This document shows, piece after piece, positions 45,860 to 55,073 of a DNA stretch of 64,000 nucleotides (position 1 is the stretch's first letter; the number at the start of each line of letters is the position of its first letter). The notes beneath the pieces were generated by a model. That model did no database searches and was not told where the DNA came from. It saw only the letters and a program-made list of their open reading frames with translations. Source of the DNA: Faecalicatena orotica (lineage in GTDB: Bacteria > Bacillota > Clostridia > Lachnospirales > Lachnospiraceae); NCBI RefSeq assembly GCF_003149245.1, contig NZ_QGDL01000004.1, positions 62,001-126,000 of the forward strand. The letters run 5' to 3'. The position numbers and the translations under genes were made by a program.

Positions 45860-47635
45860 ATGAAAAAGCAATCTAATCTATCAAGATTGATGGAGTATGC
45901 CGAGAAACATAAGATATTAACCTATCTTTCTTGGGTACTGTCCGTAACGAGTGCGCTGTTGGCTCTTGTGCCTTTTGGGTACATATGGCTTATCATTCAC
46001 GACATACTGGAGGTTTCCCCTGAATTTCCACAGGCGGGGAATGTCACACGCTATGGCTGGTCTGCTGTATTGTTTGCGGTTATATCTGTTGTGGTTTATA
46101 TATCCGCCTTGATGTGCTCGCACATCAGCGCGTTCCGGGTGGCCGCGAATATCCGAAAAGAACTTATGCGGCATATCACAACCCTGCCGCTTGGAGTGAC
46201 GGAAAAGTATGGAAGCGGGAAGCTGCGACGGATCGTAAATAGTTCCAGTGCCGCTACCGAAACGTATCTTGCACATAGGCTACCCGACAAAGCGGGGGCG
46301 ATTGCCACACCAATAGGACTGCTCTTTTTACTGCTCGCGTTTGATTGGCGGTTGGGACTTCTAAGCCTTGTTCCCGTTGCGCTTGGCTTTCTGATTATGA
46401 TGAAAATGACCGGAAAAGATATGGCGCAGAGAATGGAGCAGTATCAAAATTCGCTTTCCGATATGTCAAATGAAGCCGTTGAATATGTAAGGGGCATACC
46501 CGTCGTAAAAACTTTTGGGCAGACAATTTTCTCTTTCAAACGCTTCAAAGACTCGATTGATAATTATGAAAAATGGGTAATCGCATACACAAAAGCATTA
46601 AGGCTCCCTATGATGTTTTATACAACCGCAATCAATGGTGTATTTGCCTTTCTAATCGCCGGAGGTATTCTCTTTACAAGGGGCGGAGTAACAAATGAGT
46701 TGTTGCTGAATCTTATTTTCTACATTGTAATTACGCCTGTTATCGGTACGACACTCACTAAAATCATGTTTATGAGCGAGGACGCACTGATTGTAAGTGA
46801 CGCAATAAACAGGATTGATGAAGTGCTGTACGAGAAGCCACTGTCTGAAAGCCCAGTGAACAATATACCGTCTGATTATTCGATCGCATTAGAACACGTT
46901 ACTTACAGCTATGATGGGGAGAAAAAAGCACTCAATGATGTATCTATGCGGATCAAGCAGGGAGAGACAATCGCATTAGTTGGAGCATCCGGCGGCGGCA
47001 AGACGACACTTGCAAATATCGTGACAAGATTTTTTGACCCAGTGGAGGGGCGCGTACTGATAGGAAATATGGACATACGCGATATTCCGAAAGAAACACT
47101 GATGAATAAAGTGTCTTTTGTATTTCAAAACAGCCGCCTGATTAAAGCGTCTATATTAGAAAATGTGCGTTTGGCAAAGCCGGGAGCGACACGCGAAGAA
47201 ATCACCCATGCTTTGAAAGCTGCACAGTGCCTGGATATTATTGAAAAGTTACCGAACGGCATAGATACCGTTGTTGGAACAAATGGGGTGTACCTGTCAG
47301 GCGGCGAACAGCAGCGAATAGCGATTGCCCGCGCCATTTTGAAAAACGCACCTATCCTCATTCTTGATGAGGCGACGGCATTTGCCGACCCTGACAACGA
47401 GGTACTGATCCAGCAGGCATTATCTGCTCTTTCAAAAGGGAAAACAGTTATTATGATTGCACACAGGCTGTCGTCAATCACAGACACAGACTGCATTTAT
47501 GTACTGCAAGACGGCAAAATTGCCGAAAGCGGCACACATAGCAAACTGATAGAGAGAAACGGCATATTCACGCGTATGTGGAAGAATTATTCCGAAGCGG
47601 CAGAATGGAGAATTGCAAAGGAGGCAAAAGCATGA
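45860..47635 (+). CDS. ABC exporter half-transporter, subunit 1
   Basis: A 591-aa membrane/ATPase fusion of the type IV exporter class. Six helices (about 20-310) precede the ATPase with Walker A GASGGGKTT, Q-loop VFQNSRLI, signature LSGGEQQRIAIAR, Walker B ILILDEATAFAD and an H-loop in MIAHRLSS. The D-loop is the atypical FADPDNE. A strong AAGGAGG lies upstream. The next gene overlaps its stop by ATGA, so the two form a heterodimeric exporter. TetR control suggests drug or peptide efflux. Confidence 0.92.
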   Translation: MKKQSNLSRLMEYAEKHKILTYLSWVLSVTSALLALVPFGYIWLIIHDILEVSPEFPQAGNVTRYGWSAVLFAVISVVVYISALMCSHISAFRVAANIRKELMRHITTLPLGVTEKYGSGKLRRIVNSSSAATETYLAHRLPDKAGAIATPIGLLFLLLAFDWRLGLLSLVPVALGFLIMMKMTGKDMAQRMEQYQNSLSDMSNEAVEYVRGIPVVKTFGQTIFSFKRFKDSIDNYEKWVIAYTKALRLPMMFYTTAINGVFAFLIAGGILFTRGGVTNELLLNLIFYIVITPVIGTTLTKIMFMSEDALIVSDAINRIDEVLYEKPLSESPVNNIPSDYSIALEHVTYSYDGEKKALNDVSMRIKQGETIALVGASGGGKTTLANIVTRFFDPVEGRVLIGNMDIRDIPKETLMNKVSFVFQNSRLIKASILENVRLAKPGATREEITHALKAAQCLDIIEKLPNGIDTVVGTNGVYLSGGEQQRIAIARAILKNAPILILDEATAFADPDNEVLIQQALSALSKGKTVIMIAHRLSSITDTDCIYVLQDGKIAESGTHSKLIERNGIFTRMWKNYSEAAEWRIAKEAKA

Positions 47636-49362
47636 TTAAGACATTGCAAAGACGCTTTGCGTTATCAAAAGAGGGGGCCGTCGATTTAATAAAAGGGTGT
47701 ATTGCCTGCGTTGCACAGGATATATCTTTTATGTTTCCTGTTGGGCTTCTGTATTACTTTGTCATGGATACTATGAATGGCGGTGTGAGTGAAAATCGCA
47801 TAGCTTTTTATGTAGTTGGCGCTTTGGTTTGCTTATGCCTTATCTTTATCGCGACTTGGTTTCAATATAACACTACTTATTTAGCAACCTATGTGGAAAG
47901 TGGGGTAAGGCGTATTTCCTTAGCCGAGCAGCTCCGAAAAATCCCGTTATCCTTTTTTGGCAAAAAAGACCTTGCCGATTTGACAAATTCTATTATGGGA
48001 GACTGTGCAACACTTGAAACAGCATTTTCCCATTATGTCCCCGCCTTAGCAGGCTCCATTATTTCAACAACGCTGATCGCGATCTGCCTTTTTGTTTACG
48101 ATTGGCGTATGGCTCTTGCGGCGGTTTGGGTTTTGCCGATTGCATTTGCAATCACATTCTTTTCAGCCCGCATACAAGGATATTTTAACCGTAAATCCGT
48201 AGCCGCAAATGTCGCTCTTGAAAGCGGTGTGCAGGAGTGCATTGAGAGTTTGCAGGACTTAAAAGCCAATAATGCGGAAGAGAGTTATCTGAAAGGACTC
48301 GGCAGAAAGATTGATTATGTAGAAAAGCGGCACATTATTTCAGAACTTGGAACAGCCCTTTTTGTTGTCTCGTCCACGCTAATATTAAAGTTTGGAATTG
48401 CCACGGTTGCGCTTGTAGGTTCAGCTCTGCTCATTCGCGGGGAGATTGATATTCCGCTGTTCTTTATGTTTTTACTTGTCGCTTCAAGGCTGTATGCTCC
48501 ACTTGAAGGCGCATTGCAAAATCTTGCGGCGGTGATTTCTACCAAAACAAACATAGACCGCATGAATGAAATCCTTGATCACCCAATTCAGACAGGCAGC
48601 CGCCGGGTAACTAATAAAGGCTATGATATTGTTTTCGACCATGTGGGCTTCGCTTACAATACCGGGGAAACCGTATTGAAGGATGTCTCTTTAATTGCAA
48701 AACAAGGGGAAGTTACCGCATTGGTCGGTCCGTCCGGCGGCGGCAAAACGACGGTGTCGCGCCTTGCGGCAAGATTTTGGGATATAACCAAAGGCAAAAT
48801 CACTGTCGGCGGTATGGATATATCGAAGATAGAACCGGAAACATTATTGTCGCTGTACTCCATTGTTTTTCAAGATGTGACGCTGTTTAACAATACAATC
48901 ATGGAGAATATCAGAATAGGCAGAAAAGACGCGACAGATGAAGAAGTGATTGCGGCGGCAAAGTTGGCTAATTGTGAAGAATTTGCAGTAAAGCTCCCGG
49001 ACGGTTACAACAGTATGATTGGTGAAAATGGTTGTGAATTGTCCGGCGGAGAAAGGCAGCGTATTTCAATCGCCCGCGCTTTTCTCAAAAATTCCCCTAT
49101 CATTTTACTGGACGAAGCAACGGCAAGCCTTGATGTGGAAAATGAAACACTGATACAAGCTGCTTTGTCAAGGCTGATACAGGATAAGACCGTGCTTGTT
49201 ATTGCTCACCGTATGCGTACTGTCAGCGGTGCGGATAAAGTGGTTGTGCTTTCGGACGGTTGCGTTGCAGAGCAAGGTGCACCAAAGCAACTGATGAATA
49301 CAGGCAAGATTTATCCACACATGATAAAGTTACAAATGATTAGCCAGGACTGGGGTATTTAG
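47632..49362 (+). CDS. ABC exporter half-transporter, subunit 2
   Basis: A 576-aa partner with six helices, Walker A GPSGGGKTT, signature LSGGERQRISIAR, Walker B IILLDEATASLD and H-loop VIAHRMRT. ATG 47632 is preceded by AAAGGAGG at 7 nt and overlaps the previous stop (ATGA); the longer reading from 47578 would overlap 58 nt and lacks a ribosome binding site. Both subunits keep all catalytic motifs, so this is a two-active-site heterodimer. Cargo unknown. Confidence 0.92.
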   Translation: MIKTLQRRFALSKEGAVDLIKGCIACVAQDISFMFPVGLLYYFVMDTMNGGVSENRIAFYVVGALVCLCLIFIATWFQYNTTYLATYVESGVRRISLAEQLRKIPLSFFGKKDLADLTNSIMGDCATLETAFSHYVPALAGSIISTTLIAICLFVYDWRMALAAVWVLPIAFAITFFSARIQGYFNRKSVAANVALESGVQECIESLQDLKANNAEESYLKGLGRKIDYVEKRHIISELGTALFVVSSTLILKFGIATVALVGSALLIRGEIDIPLFFMFLLVASRLYAPLEGALQNLAAVISTKTNIDRMNEILDHPIQTGSRRVTNKGYDIVFDHVGFAYNTGETVLKDVSLIAKQGEVTALVGPSGGGKTTVSRLAARFWDITKGKITVGGMDISKIEPETLLSLYSIVFQDVTLFNNTIMENIRIGRKDATDEEVIAAAKLANCEEFAVKLPDGYNSMIGENGCELSGGERQRISIARAFLKNSPIILLDEATASLDVENETLIQAALSRLIQDKTVLVIAHRMRTVSGADKVVVLSDGCVAEQGAPKQLMNTGKIYPHMIKLQMISQDWGI

Positions 49363-49445
49363 TATGGATACTGAATGGTAATCAAAGAGCCAGGCGCAGA
49401 GCCGATAACCTACGAGAATATATCTCACGGTTACCGACTCTGCTT

Positions 49446-49829
49446 TTGCATAGGGCTTATGAAATGCGGATTGGCACCGACGGCTTTGAAAAATCAAGGC
49501 AGCTTTTTCTATGCGGCCACAGGAGGGCCGGACACTTCTCATTTCCAGCCGGTCAACTTACCGAGGGGCGGCAGCCCTACCGGGAAACACCGGAGGAACA
49601 AGTCTGCCACATGGAAACACTGGACGAGCTGCTTTCGGTATTGGAGAGCTGCACCGAGGCCCAGCGGCGGCGGTTCCTGCTCTACGCGCTGGACGGTTTG
49701 AGTTATGAGCAAATCGGCCAGCTTTGTGGCTGCTCAAAAAACGCTGCTTTCCAGAGCGTTGAAGCTGTCCGAAAAAAATTCAAAAAACTTTTAGGAAAGT
49801 ACATGGACGATATGCCATTTTCAGTCTAA
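49446..49829 (+). CDS. Sigma-70-like region 4 protein, start uncertain
   Basis: The frame encodes HRAYEMRIGTDGFEKSRQLF, a GHRRAG stretch and a C-terminal sigma region 4 helix-turn-helix (LDGLSYEQIGQLCGCSKNAAF, SVEAVRKKFKKLL). Small proteins of this kind are carried on clostridial integrative elements. The frame is open upstream to before 49353 but has no ATG or GTG with a ribosome binding site; TTG 49446 is only nominal. The 5' end was probably lost at the junction with the ABC cassette. Activity uncertain. Confidence 0.65.
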   Translation: MHRAYEMRIGTDGFEKSRQLFLCGHRRAGHFSFPAGQLTEGRQPYRETPEEQVCHMETLDELLSVLESCTEAQRRRFLLYALDGLSYEQIGQLCGCSKNAAFQSVEAVRKKFKKLLGKYMDDMPFSV

Positions 49830-49860
49830 CCAAGTGAGGGATAGTATATACCATCACCGA

Positions 49861-49893
49861 GAGGGACAAGCAGTTTCGTGCTGCCTGTCCCTC
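49861..49893. terminator. Strong hairpin after the sigma-like gene
   Basis: GAGGGACAAGCAG pairs with CTGCCTGTCCCTC (one mismatch) around TTTCGTG. No long T run follows, so it may be a terminator, an RNA processing site, or part of an element end. Confidence 0.5.
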
Positions 49894-49959
49894 TCCCGTC
49901 TGCCGGGAGCCGGAGAAGTCGCCGCAAAATCCGCGAAATCCGGGGACGCACCATAGCTC

Positions 49960-50475
49960 CCTTGTTTACAAGGGCGCTTATTGTTCTTGGCTACCGGGTG
50001 CAATCACAGATTCCGACACGATTTTGCAGATGGGCAACAGACAGGCTTCACGAATATATACAAAAAGGGTTTGCAATGGATGATGAACGCTTGAAGCAAG
50101 GCGGCTCCCGATATTTCAGGGAACTGTTGCAGCGTATTCGGGATATTCGTTCATCAGAACTTAACTTTTATCAGCAGGTAACGGATATTTATGCAACTGC
50201 AACGGTTAAACCTACTTGTATCGCAGTTTCTTGATTTTGCAGAACTTCAGGCTTTAGAACAGATACCAATGTCAATGAAGGACTGGATTAATGCTTTAGA
50301 TAATCAAATTATATCAAATAAGAGGAAATTGCTCGAAGGAAAAGGAAATATATCTCATAAGCAGGCAGTAGAAAAGGCCGAAAAGGAATTTGAAATATAT
50401 AGGGCAAGAGAAATGAAGCCGATTGAAAGTGATTTTGATAGAGCATTAAAACTATTGAACGACTCTCTGATGTAA
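49960..50475 (+). pseudogene. RhuM-family gene remnant (truncated, internal deletion, frameshift)
   Basis: One frame encodes the middle of a RhuM protein (ALIVLGYRVQSQIPTRFCRWA, EYIQKGFAMDDERLKQGG, ELLQRIRDIRSSELNFYQQ, VTDIYATA). It then reads into a stop at about 50232. A +1 frame from about 50191 encodes the RhuM C-terminus (RLNLLVSQFLDFAELQA, MSMKDWINALDN, ESDFDRALKLL). The N-terminus and the segment after DIYAT are missing. It sits next to tRNA-Asn, closing the mobile-element scar. Confidence 0.75.
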
Positions 50476-50524
50476 TCCTTCAGCAATTTACCGAAGATTC
50501 ATATGGCTTCAGTCCCTTTTTAAA

Positions 50525-50596
50525 CTCCCCGAGTTGGGTTTGAACCAACGACCCTTCGGTTAACAGCCGAATGCTCTACCACTGAGCTATCGAGGA
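50525..50596 (-). tRNA. tRNA-Asn (GUU), second copy
   Basis: Nearly identical to 21380-21451; the T loop reads TTCAAAC instead of TTCGAAC, an allowed purine change at position 57. Acceptor TCCTCGA/TCGGGGA and anticodon GTT are intact; CCA is not encoded. Its 3' end faces the mobile-element scar. Confidence 0.95.
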
Positions 50597-50661
50597 TTAT
50601 GAAGCTCCCTCAGGGAGCCTTTTTCTATTATATGCTGTTTTTATTATTTTATTCCATCTAT

Positions 50662-51480
50662 TTAAAACTTCAGCAGTTTCTGAAGCAATATATTTTTATC
50701 ATACAAAAATGTCAGGATCTGGCTGCTCTCGATCATATCAAAGCACTGCTTTCCGACAGTGCTGGTATAGACGAGTGTCAGGATCAGGAACCCGAGCCAC
50801 ACAATTAAGAGCGCTATAAAGATGCCCAGCAGTGCCCCCGCAAAACGGTTCAGGAGTCCTACAACCGGGAGTTCCCCGATGATATCCACCGCGGCCATCA
50901 ACGCTTTTACGATGATGACGGCAAGCAGAAATGTAACCAGAAATGATATGATTTTGATTACCATTCTGGAGATATAGGATGCTACATATTCCGGGAAACT
51001 GGCCACGCTCAGTTCATTATAAATGGCTGAATTATTATTTTCCAGAATTGTATTCTTCATAAAAGTGGGGAGCGTGGATTCTTCAATCATCTTAATCTGG
51101 ATGTCCTTCGGAATCTCCCCTATGACTTTCAGGACATCCTGCGCCGTGATCCCCAGACGGTCCCAGTCCAGGTCATTCAAACCGGCCAGCTGATCATCGC
51201 TTAAGCCTGCCAGCGGTGTCCCGCTTAAATCAACCTTTGCCAGCTCCTGAGTGGAAATCTCCGGCATAAAGGCTTCTATACATTTAGTCTCTATCATATC
51301 GTCGATCGGTGTATACTTTGTCAGTGCCTGTGCCACATAGGGGTTCAGCACGATCATAAGCACAATCGTAAGCACAGTAGAAAGGAGAGAGAGCCCTATC
51401 CGGAAAAAGCCCCTCACGAATCCAACTACTATGCAGATCAGAAATATCACTCCTACAATTATTAATAACCAGTTATTCAT
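50662..51480 (-). CDS. CvpA-family membrane protein
   Basis: A 272-aa protein with N-terminal helices (WLLIIVGVIFLICIVVGFVRG and IGLSLLSTVLTIVLMIVL) and two C-terminal helices (ISFLVTFLLAVIIVKAL, FAGALLGIFIALLIVWLGF). Between them is an extracytoplasmic insert of ~110 residues longer than in E. coli CvpA. CvpA proteins affect envelope integrity and were first linked to colicin V production. It is 8 nt downstream of the DUF5711 gene, so likely co-transcribed. Confidence 0.85.
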   Translation of the reverse strand: MNNWLLIIVGVIFLICIVVGFVRGFFRIGLSLLSTVLTIVLMIVLNPYVAQALTKYTPIDDMIETKCIEAFMPEISTQELAKVDLSGTPLAGLSDDQLAGLNDLDWDRLGITAQDVLKVIGEIPKDIQIKMIEESTLPTFMKNTILENNNSAIYNELSVASFPEYVASYISRMVIKIISFLVTFLLAVIIVKALMAAVDIIGELPVVGLLNRFAGALLGIFIALLIVWLGFLILTLVYTSTVGKQCFDMIESSQILTFLYDKNILLQKLLKF

Positions 51481-51488
51481 ATTTTCTC

Positions 51489-52682
51489 CTATTTCGTCAA
51501 ATAAACTATTCTCAGTTCATTGGCGCTTATCACCAGGTATCTGTTCACCCCTCTGGAAGGAATGACTTCCAGCGCTTCTGCCTTCAGGTCCCCTTTGAAT
51601 CTCAGGACACCATTTTTCGTAATGATGCAGCATTTGGAACCGGCAAACATGATAATCTCATCTTTTACCATTTTTATATTGCTGTATTCTCCGGTAAACG
51701 CCTTGTTCATGATCTGTTTGCCGGACTTGTTGTAAAGCCGGGCCTCGTATCCTGATTTTCCTTTATTGAGGAGGACGAAGCCGATATATTTATCCGTGTG
51801 GAACACACTTTTAATTTCCTGATTCAGTTTTACTTCCTTTTTCTTCTGAGGCGCATCTTTGCCTTCATATACGATGAAGGAGCTGTCGCTGACTGCTACG
51901 GATGTGGCGTCATCCATAAAGTACACCTCCGGGATAATCTTCCCGTCATATTCTTCCATACTTACCTGATTGTCCGTCTTAGCTTTTCCTGCCTCCCCGA
52001 AATTATAGAATGCAACTCTGGACTTGAGTGCACCGTCTTTCGTGAACAAGTAGGATACTGCCAGCGTCGTGCCATCCCGTGACATGTCCAGCGCTAAGGG
52101 ATAACCTGTGCTGTTAACAGTAACCTGATGTTCCACCAGGATATTTCCCGTGGCATCGTAAGATACAATCATCGGTGAGCTTTCATTTTTCAAAATAACA
52201 CTTACAATTCCCTGATCCGATACTGACATCTTTTCTATCGGAAGAGTCGTCTCTATCTCACCTTTTAGACCTTCCTCTGTGAATACGAGGATTGAATTCC
52301 CGCCGCTGTCCGCGACGGCGAATGTGTTTTCATTTACATCAATGGCAGGATTCTGCATCTGACACGGCTGAATCCACTGTTCTTCGTTCTTTTTGTTAAG
52401 GAATACCACTCCGTCCCGACTATAACGGACGATTCCGTCTGCAAACTGGGCATATCTGTTCGTATCGGATGTCTCATCCTCATAATTCGCCGCCTCACGG
52501 ACTTTCGTGTAAGACTGGTTTTTTACGAGCAGATATGTACCGCCTATTATCATAATTGCCAGAATAATCGTGATGCCCCACTTTTTAGCCCTGGCCCGCT
52601 TTCGCTTTCTGGCTGCTTTTTTTAGCTTCTCCAAATTCGCAGGCTCGGCGAGCTTTATATTTGGATTTTTCTTTTGCTTCAT
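51489..52682 (-). CDS. DUF5711 family membrane-anchored beta-propeller protein
   Basis: A 397-aa protein with a very basic cytoplasmic N-terminus (KKAARKRKRARAKK), one helix (WGITIILAIMIIGGTYLLV) and a ~320-residue beta-propeller-like extracytoplasmic domain made of repeated strands such as YSRDGVVFLNKKNE, FAVADSGGNSILVFT and TLAVSYLFTKDG. This matches DUF5711, common in Lachnospiraceae, function unknown. Upstream lies the 46-bp repeat array, which falls in its leader or promoter. Confidence 0.8.
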   Translation of the reverse strand: MKQKKNPNIKLAEPANLEKLKKAARKRKRARAKKWGITIILAIMIIGGTYLLVKNQSYTKVREAANYEDETSDTNRYAQFADGIVRYSRDGVVFLNKKNEEQWIQPCQMQNPAIDVNENTFAVADSGGNSILVFTEEGLKGEIETTLPIEKMSVSDQGIVSVILKNESSPMIVSYDATGNILVEHQVTVNSTGYPLALDMSRDGTTLAVSYLFTKDGALKSRVAFYNFGEAGKAKTDNQVSMEEYDGKIIPEVYFMDDATSVAVSDSSFIVYEGKDAPQKKKEVKLNQEIKSVFHTDKYIGFVLLNKGKSGYEARLYNKSGKQIMNKAFTGEYSNIKMVKDEIIMFAGSKCCIITKNGVLRFKGDLKAEALEVIPSRGVNRYLVISANELRIVYLTK

Positions 52683-52726
52683 CTTGTTCCCCTTATTGCC
52701 GTCAATTCGTCTTATCCAAGGATTAT

Positions 52727-52955
52727 ACCATAAATACTAAACTCGTTAAGCACCTCGTTAAGTATTTAGGTATGCATTTACACTAAGCTCGGCAAAACCT
52801 CGCTAAGTATTAATAGTATACCATGTACACTAGATTCAAAAGGACCTCATCAAGTGTTCAGGTATGCATTTACACTAAGCTCGGCAAAACCTCGCTAAGT
52901 GTAAATAGTATATCATAAATACTAAACTCGTGAAAGACTCATGAAGAATTTAAGG
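52727..52955. repeat. Five-unit ~46-bp intergenic repeat array
   Basis: Five degenerate units start with ACTAA/ACTAG at 52736, 52782, 52829, 52874 and 52921 (spacings 46, 47, 45, 47). Each unit is a partial dyad of the form ACTAAGCTCG...CTCGCTAAGT. Units 2 and 4 share a perfect 41-nt stretch (52768-52808 and 52860-52900) containing GGTATGCATTTACACTAAGC. It occupies nearly the whole gap between the LysM and DUF5711 genes. Purpose unknown. Confidence 0.85.
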
Positions 52956-52967
52956 ATATGTTAAGGA

Positions 52968-54167
52968 TTATGGCAGGACCAGCTTCTGTCCCACATAGAT
53001 CAGGTTGCCGTTGGTCAGCCCGTTCATTTTGCATATTGCATCCACATGGCTGATATCGCCATACATCTTCTTGCTTATAATAGCCAGTGTGTCACCCTGC
53101 TCGACGATATAGACACCGTCGCTTCCATTTGCCCCCGCCTCTTTCGAATCCTCTTTGCCGGAATCTGCGTCCTGGGAGTCTGCATTTCCGGCATCGGCAT
53201 TCTTATTATCGGCGGCATCCGGCTTGTCCACATCCTGCGCGCCGGCATCACCGGCTGATCCATCCGGGACGTTCTTGTCCTCCTCTTCGGCGGCCTGTCC
53301 ACTGTCACCCTCTCCTATCTGCTTACCGGCGGCTTCCCCCGTAACGGCAGTTACAGATCCATTTGTCTCCTTCGCCTCTACCGACTGTGTATCGGCCGGT
53401 GAGTTGTTCGTTATCTTGTTCAGGGCCGTCTGTACGGATTTCATTTTATCAAAGTTGTTCAGAGTCGTAACCCCCATAATGATCACAATCAGTACAAGGC
53501 ACGCACTGACTGCATACATCAGACGGTTTGTCCTTTTATGCTGCTGTTGTTCCTCGCGGGTTCTAACCAGACTGCGAAAGTCCTTTGCAGCACGATCTTC
53601 CACAGTTTCCGAGGGACTCACCCCATTCTTCTTTCTAGTCGAGATCATATAGTTCTGCATGCAAGGGTTCTTTTCATAATATGTATAGTGCCCGCCTATC
53701 TCCATCAGGTCATTAAACTTCTGGACGTAGTATACCTCGTCCTTCTCCACGGGATCCTTCATGATCAGGACCGTATTTTTTTTCGGGAACGATTTTTTAT
53801 GCAGCTTCACCATATTGTGCTCCGGCGATAAAGGTACCCCCGAATGGGCAACAAACCATCCCAGCATCTCCCCATCCTCGAAGTACTGCTTGCAATCCTC
53901 GTACGCTTTCTTCCATGTATCATCATCAATCTCGTAATCATTGCCCGACACTTTCAACTCGTGCATCTGGATCGCTCCATATATGTATACATACTCCTCC
54001 TCATCCGATTTCTGCATATCTCCTATAAGAAATGCTCCTATTGGGTTCTCCCCCGCTTTTTCGCACAACTGGGCGAAAAATGTATCTACATAATCTTCTA
54101 CATAAATCTTCGGGCTGTCACTAACATTCCCGATCTGACGCACATTTTTAGGAATTTGTCTCTCCAT
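52968..54167 (-). CDS. LysM membrane protein with MPN-like N-terminal domain
   Basis: A 399-aa protein. Residues 1-165 form a cytoplasmic alpha/beta domain (IGAFLIGDMQ, YVYIYGAIQMHE, GEMLGWFVAHSGVPLSPEH) with the outline of a JAB/MPN fold but without the full JAMM metal motif. Residues about 215-237 are a helix (MYAVSACLVLIVIIMGVTTL), followed by a ~110-residue Asp/Glu/Ala-rich linker and a C-terminal LysM (YIVEQGDTLAIISKKMYG). ATG 54167 follows AGAGGTGA; a GTG three codons earlier is the alternative. It likely binds peptidoglycan outside and senses or docks something inside. Confidence 0.8.
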   Translation of the reverse strand: MERQIPKNVRQIGNVSDSPKIYVEDYVDTFFAQLCEKAGENPIGAFLIGDMQKSDEEEYVYIYGAIQMHELKVSGNDYEIDDDTWKKAYEDCKQYFEDGEMLGWFVAHSGVPLSPEHNMVKLHKKSFPKKNTVLIMKDPVEKDEVYYVQKFNDLMEIGGHYTYYEKNPCMQNYMISTRKKNGVSPSETVEDRAAKDFRSLVRTREEQQQHKRTNRLMYAVSACLVLIVIIMGVTTLNNFDKMKSVQTALNKITNNSPADTQSVEAKETNGSVTAVTGEAAGKQIGEGDSGQAAEEEDKNVPDGSAGDAGAQDVDKPDAADNKNADAGNADSQDADSGKEDSKEAGANGSDGVYIVEQGDTLAIISKKMYGDISHVDAICKMNGLTNGNLIYVGQKLVLP

Positions 54168-54264
54168 AACACTCACCTCTGAATAAAATTTTTCTAAAGC
54201 ATAGCATAACGAAAAGGCTGAATTTATCGGTTGATGTCAGGTGAGTTCGACAAAAATACCGCAT

Positions 54265-54283
54265 AGGGGTCAGACCCTTTTGC
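54265..54283. repeat. REP-like palindrome 1
   Basis: AGGGGTCAGACCCTTTTGC, core GGGTC-A/T-GACCC. The stop codon of the adjacent RAYT gene lies inside it. Related palindromes occur at 55671, 57498 and 60249. Confidence 0.8.
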
Positions 54284-54887
54284 AGTCCATTTTCAGAATA
54301 TTCTCAATTTTTCTCTCAGAAATTCCCGTTTCCCGTTTGCATGTCCTTAAAAAGTCCTCTTTTAACTGCCCAATTGTTAATATTGTCTGAACCTCTTCAA
54401 TCCGGTGATCAAACATGTATTTTTCTACAAGAATCTTAACACGTTCATAGTTGTGAATGCATTCATCTTCAACGGTGTCGAGAAATGACTTCTGCTCGAA
54501 CAGTCGGTGAAAATGCCAGAACTCTTCTGAAGTCTGAAAGCGTGTCCCTATTCTCTCATATGAAGTCTCTCCTATTAATTCTGAAGTGCCTGCAAAATAC
54601 TCCTGTGCACTGCTGAATTCGTAGTCAAAAGACTCTCTTACAAGACCGATTTTGACCGGATTGTTATGGATATATCTCAGGCAGCACCAGTAATATTCCT
54701 CTGTATCCACGCAGTCACTATAGTAACGGCCCTGAAACACGTGTCCTGTCCTGTCGTATTTGGCATTATACAGTTCTGCATATGTCGAATTTAAATGCTG
54801 CATAAATTTAGGCAGTATGATTTTGCTTGTTTTAATTTGTTTTTGTGAATCATGGTCCCGAAACGGAACGGATATCCTGGCAGGCAT
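54270..54887 (-). pseudogene. REP-associated tyrosine transposase (RAYT), N-terminally truncated
   Basis: A 205-aa frame matching Y1/RAYT transposases in its middle (FMQHLNSTYAELYNAKYDRTG, HVFQGRYYSDC, YYWCCLRYIHNNPVKIGLV) and C-terminal helical part. The N-terminal third with the metal-binding HUH motif is missing, so it should be inactive. The last codons and TGA are part of the REP palindrome (KRV-stop encoded by AAAAGGGTCTGA). RAYTs are thought to spread or maintain REP sequences. No credible ribosome binding site supports the ATG at 54887. Confidence 0.82.
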
Positions 54888-55006
54888 TTTGCTTCGTCAG
54901 GTTCATATACTGCAAAAACTGAACTGTGAAAGTTCACGAATCTAAAGAAATGCAGCAATAGATATTAAGAGAATATCATATTTTTCTTAATTTTGCTATA
55001 GAAAAA

Positions 55007-55035
55007 TTGAAACCAGTTACCCCTGGTGTTATGAT
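55007..55035 (+). promoter_or_regulatory. Promoter of the HD-domain gene
   Basis: TTGAAA (55007-55012) and TATGAT (55030-55035) are 17 bp apart, about 38 bp upstream of the start codon. Confidence 0.6.
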
Positions 55036-55073
55036 AATGTTACTGTTAATATAAAAAATCAGAGGTGACATTT

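Noticed and set aside
44128-50596. tRNA-Asn as a proven integration site with att repeats
   Set aside because: No copy of the tRNA 3' end was found in the 44.1-44.4 kb flank, so att sites cannot be claimed.
52727-52955. CRISPR array
   Set aside because: The units are degenerate over their whole 46-bp length; there are no identical repeats separated by unique spacers, and no cas genes are near.
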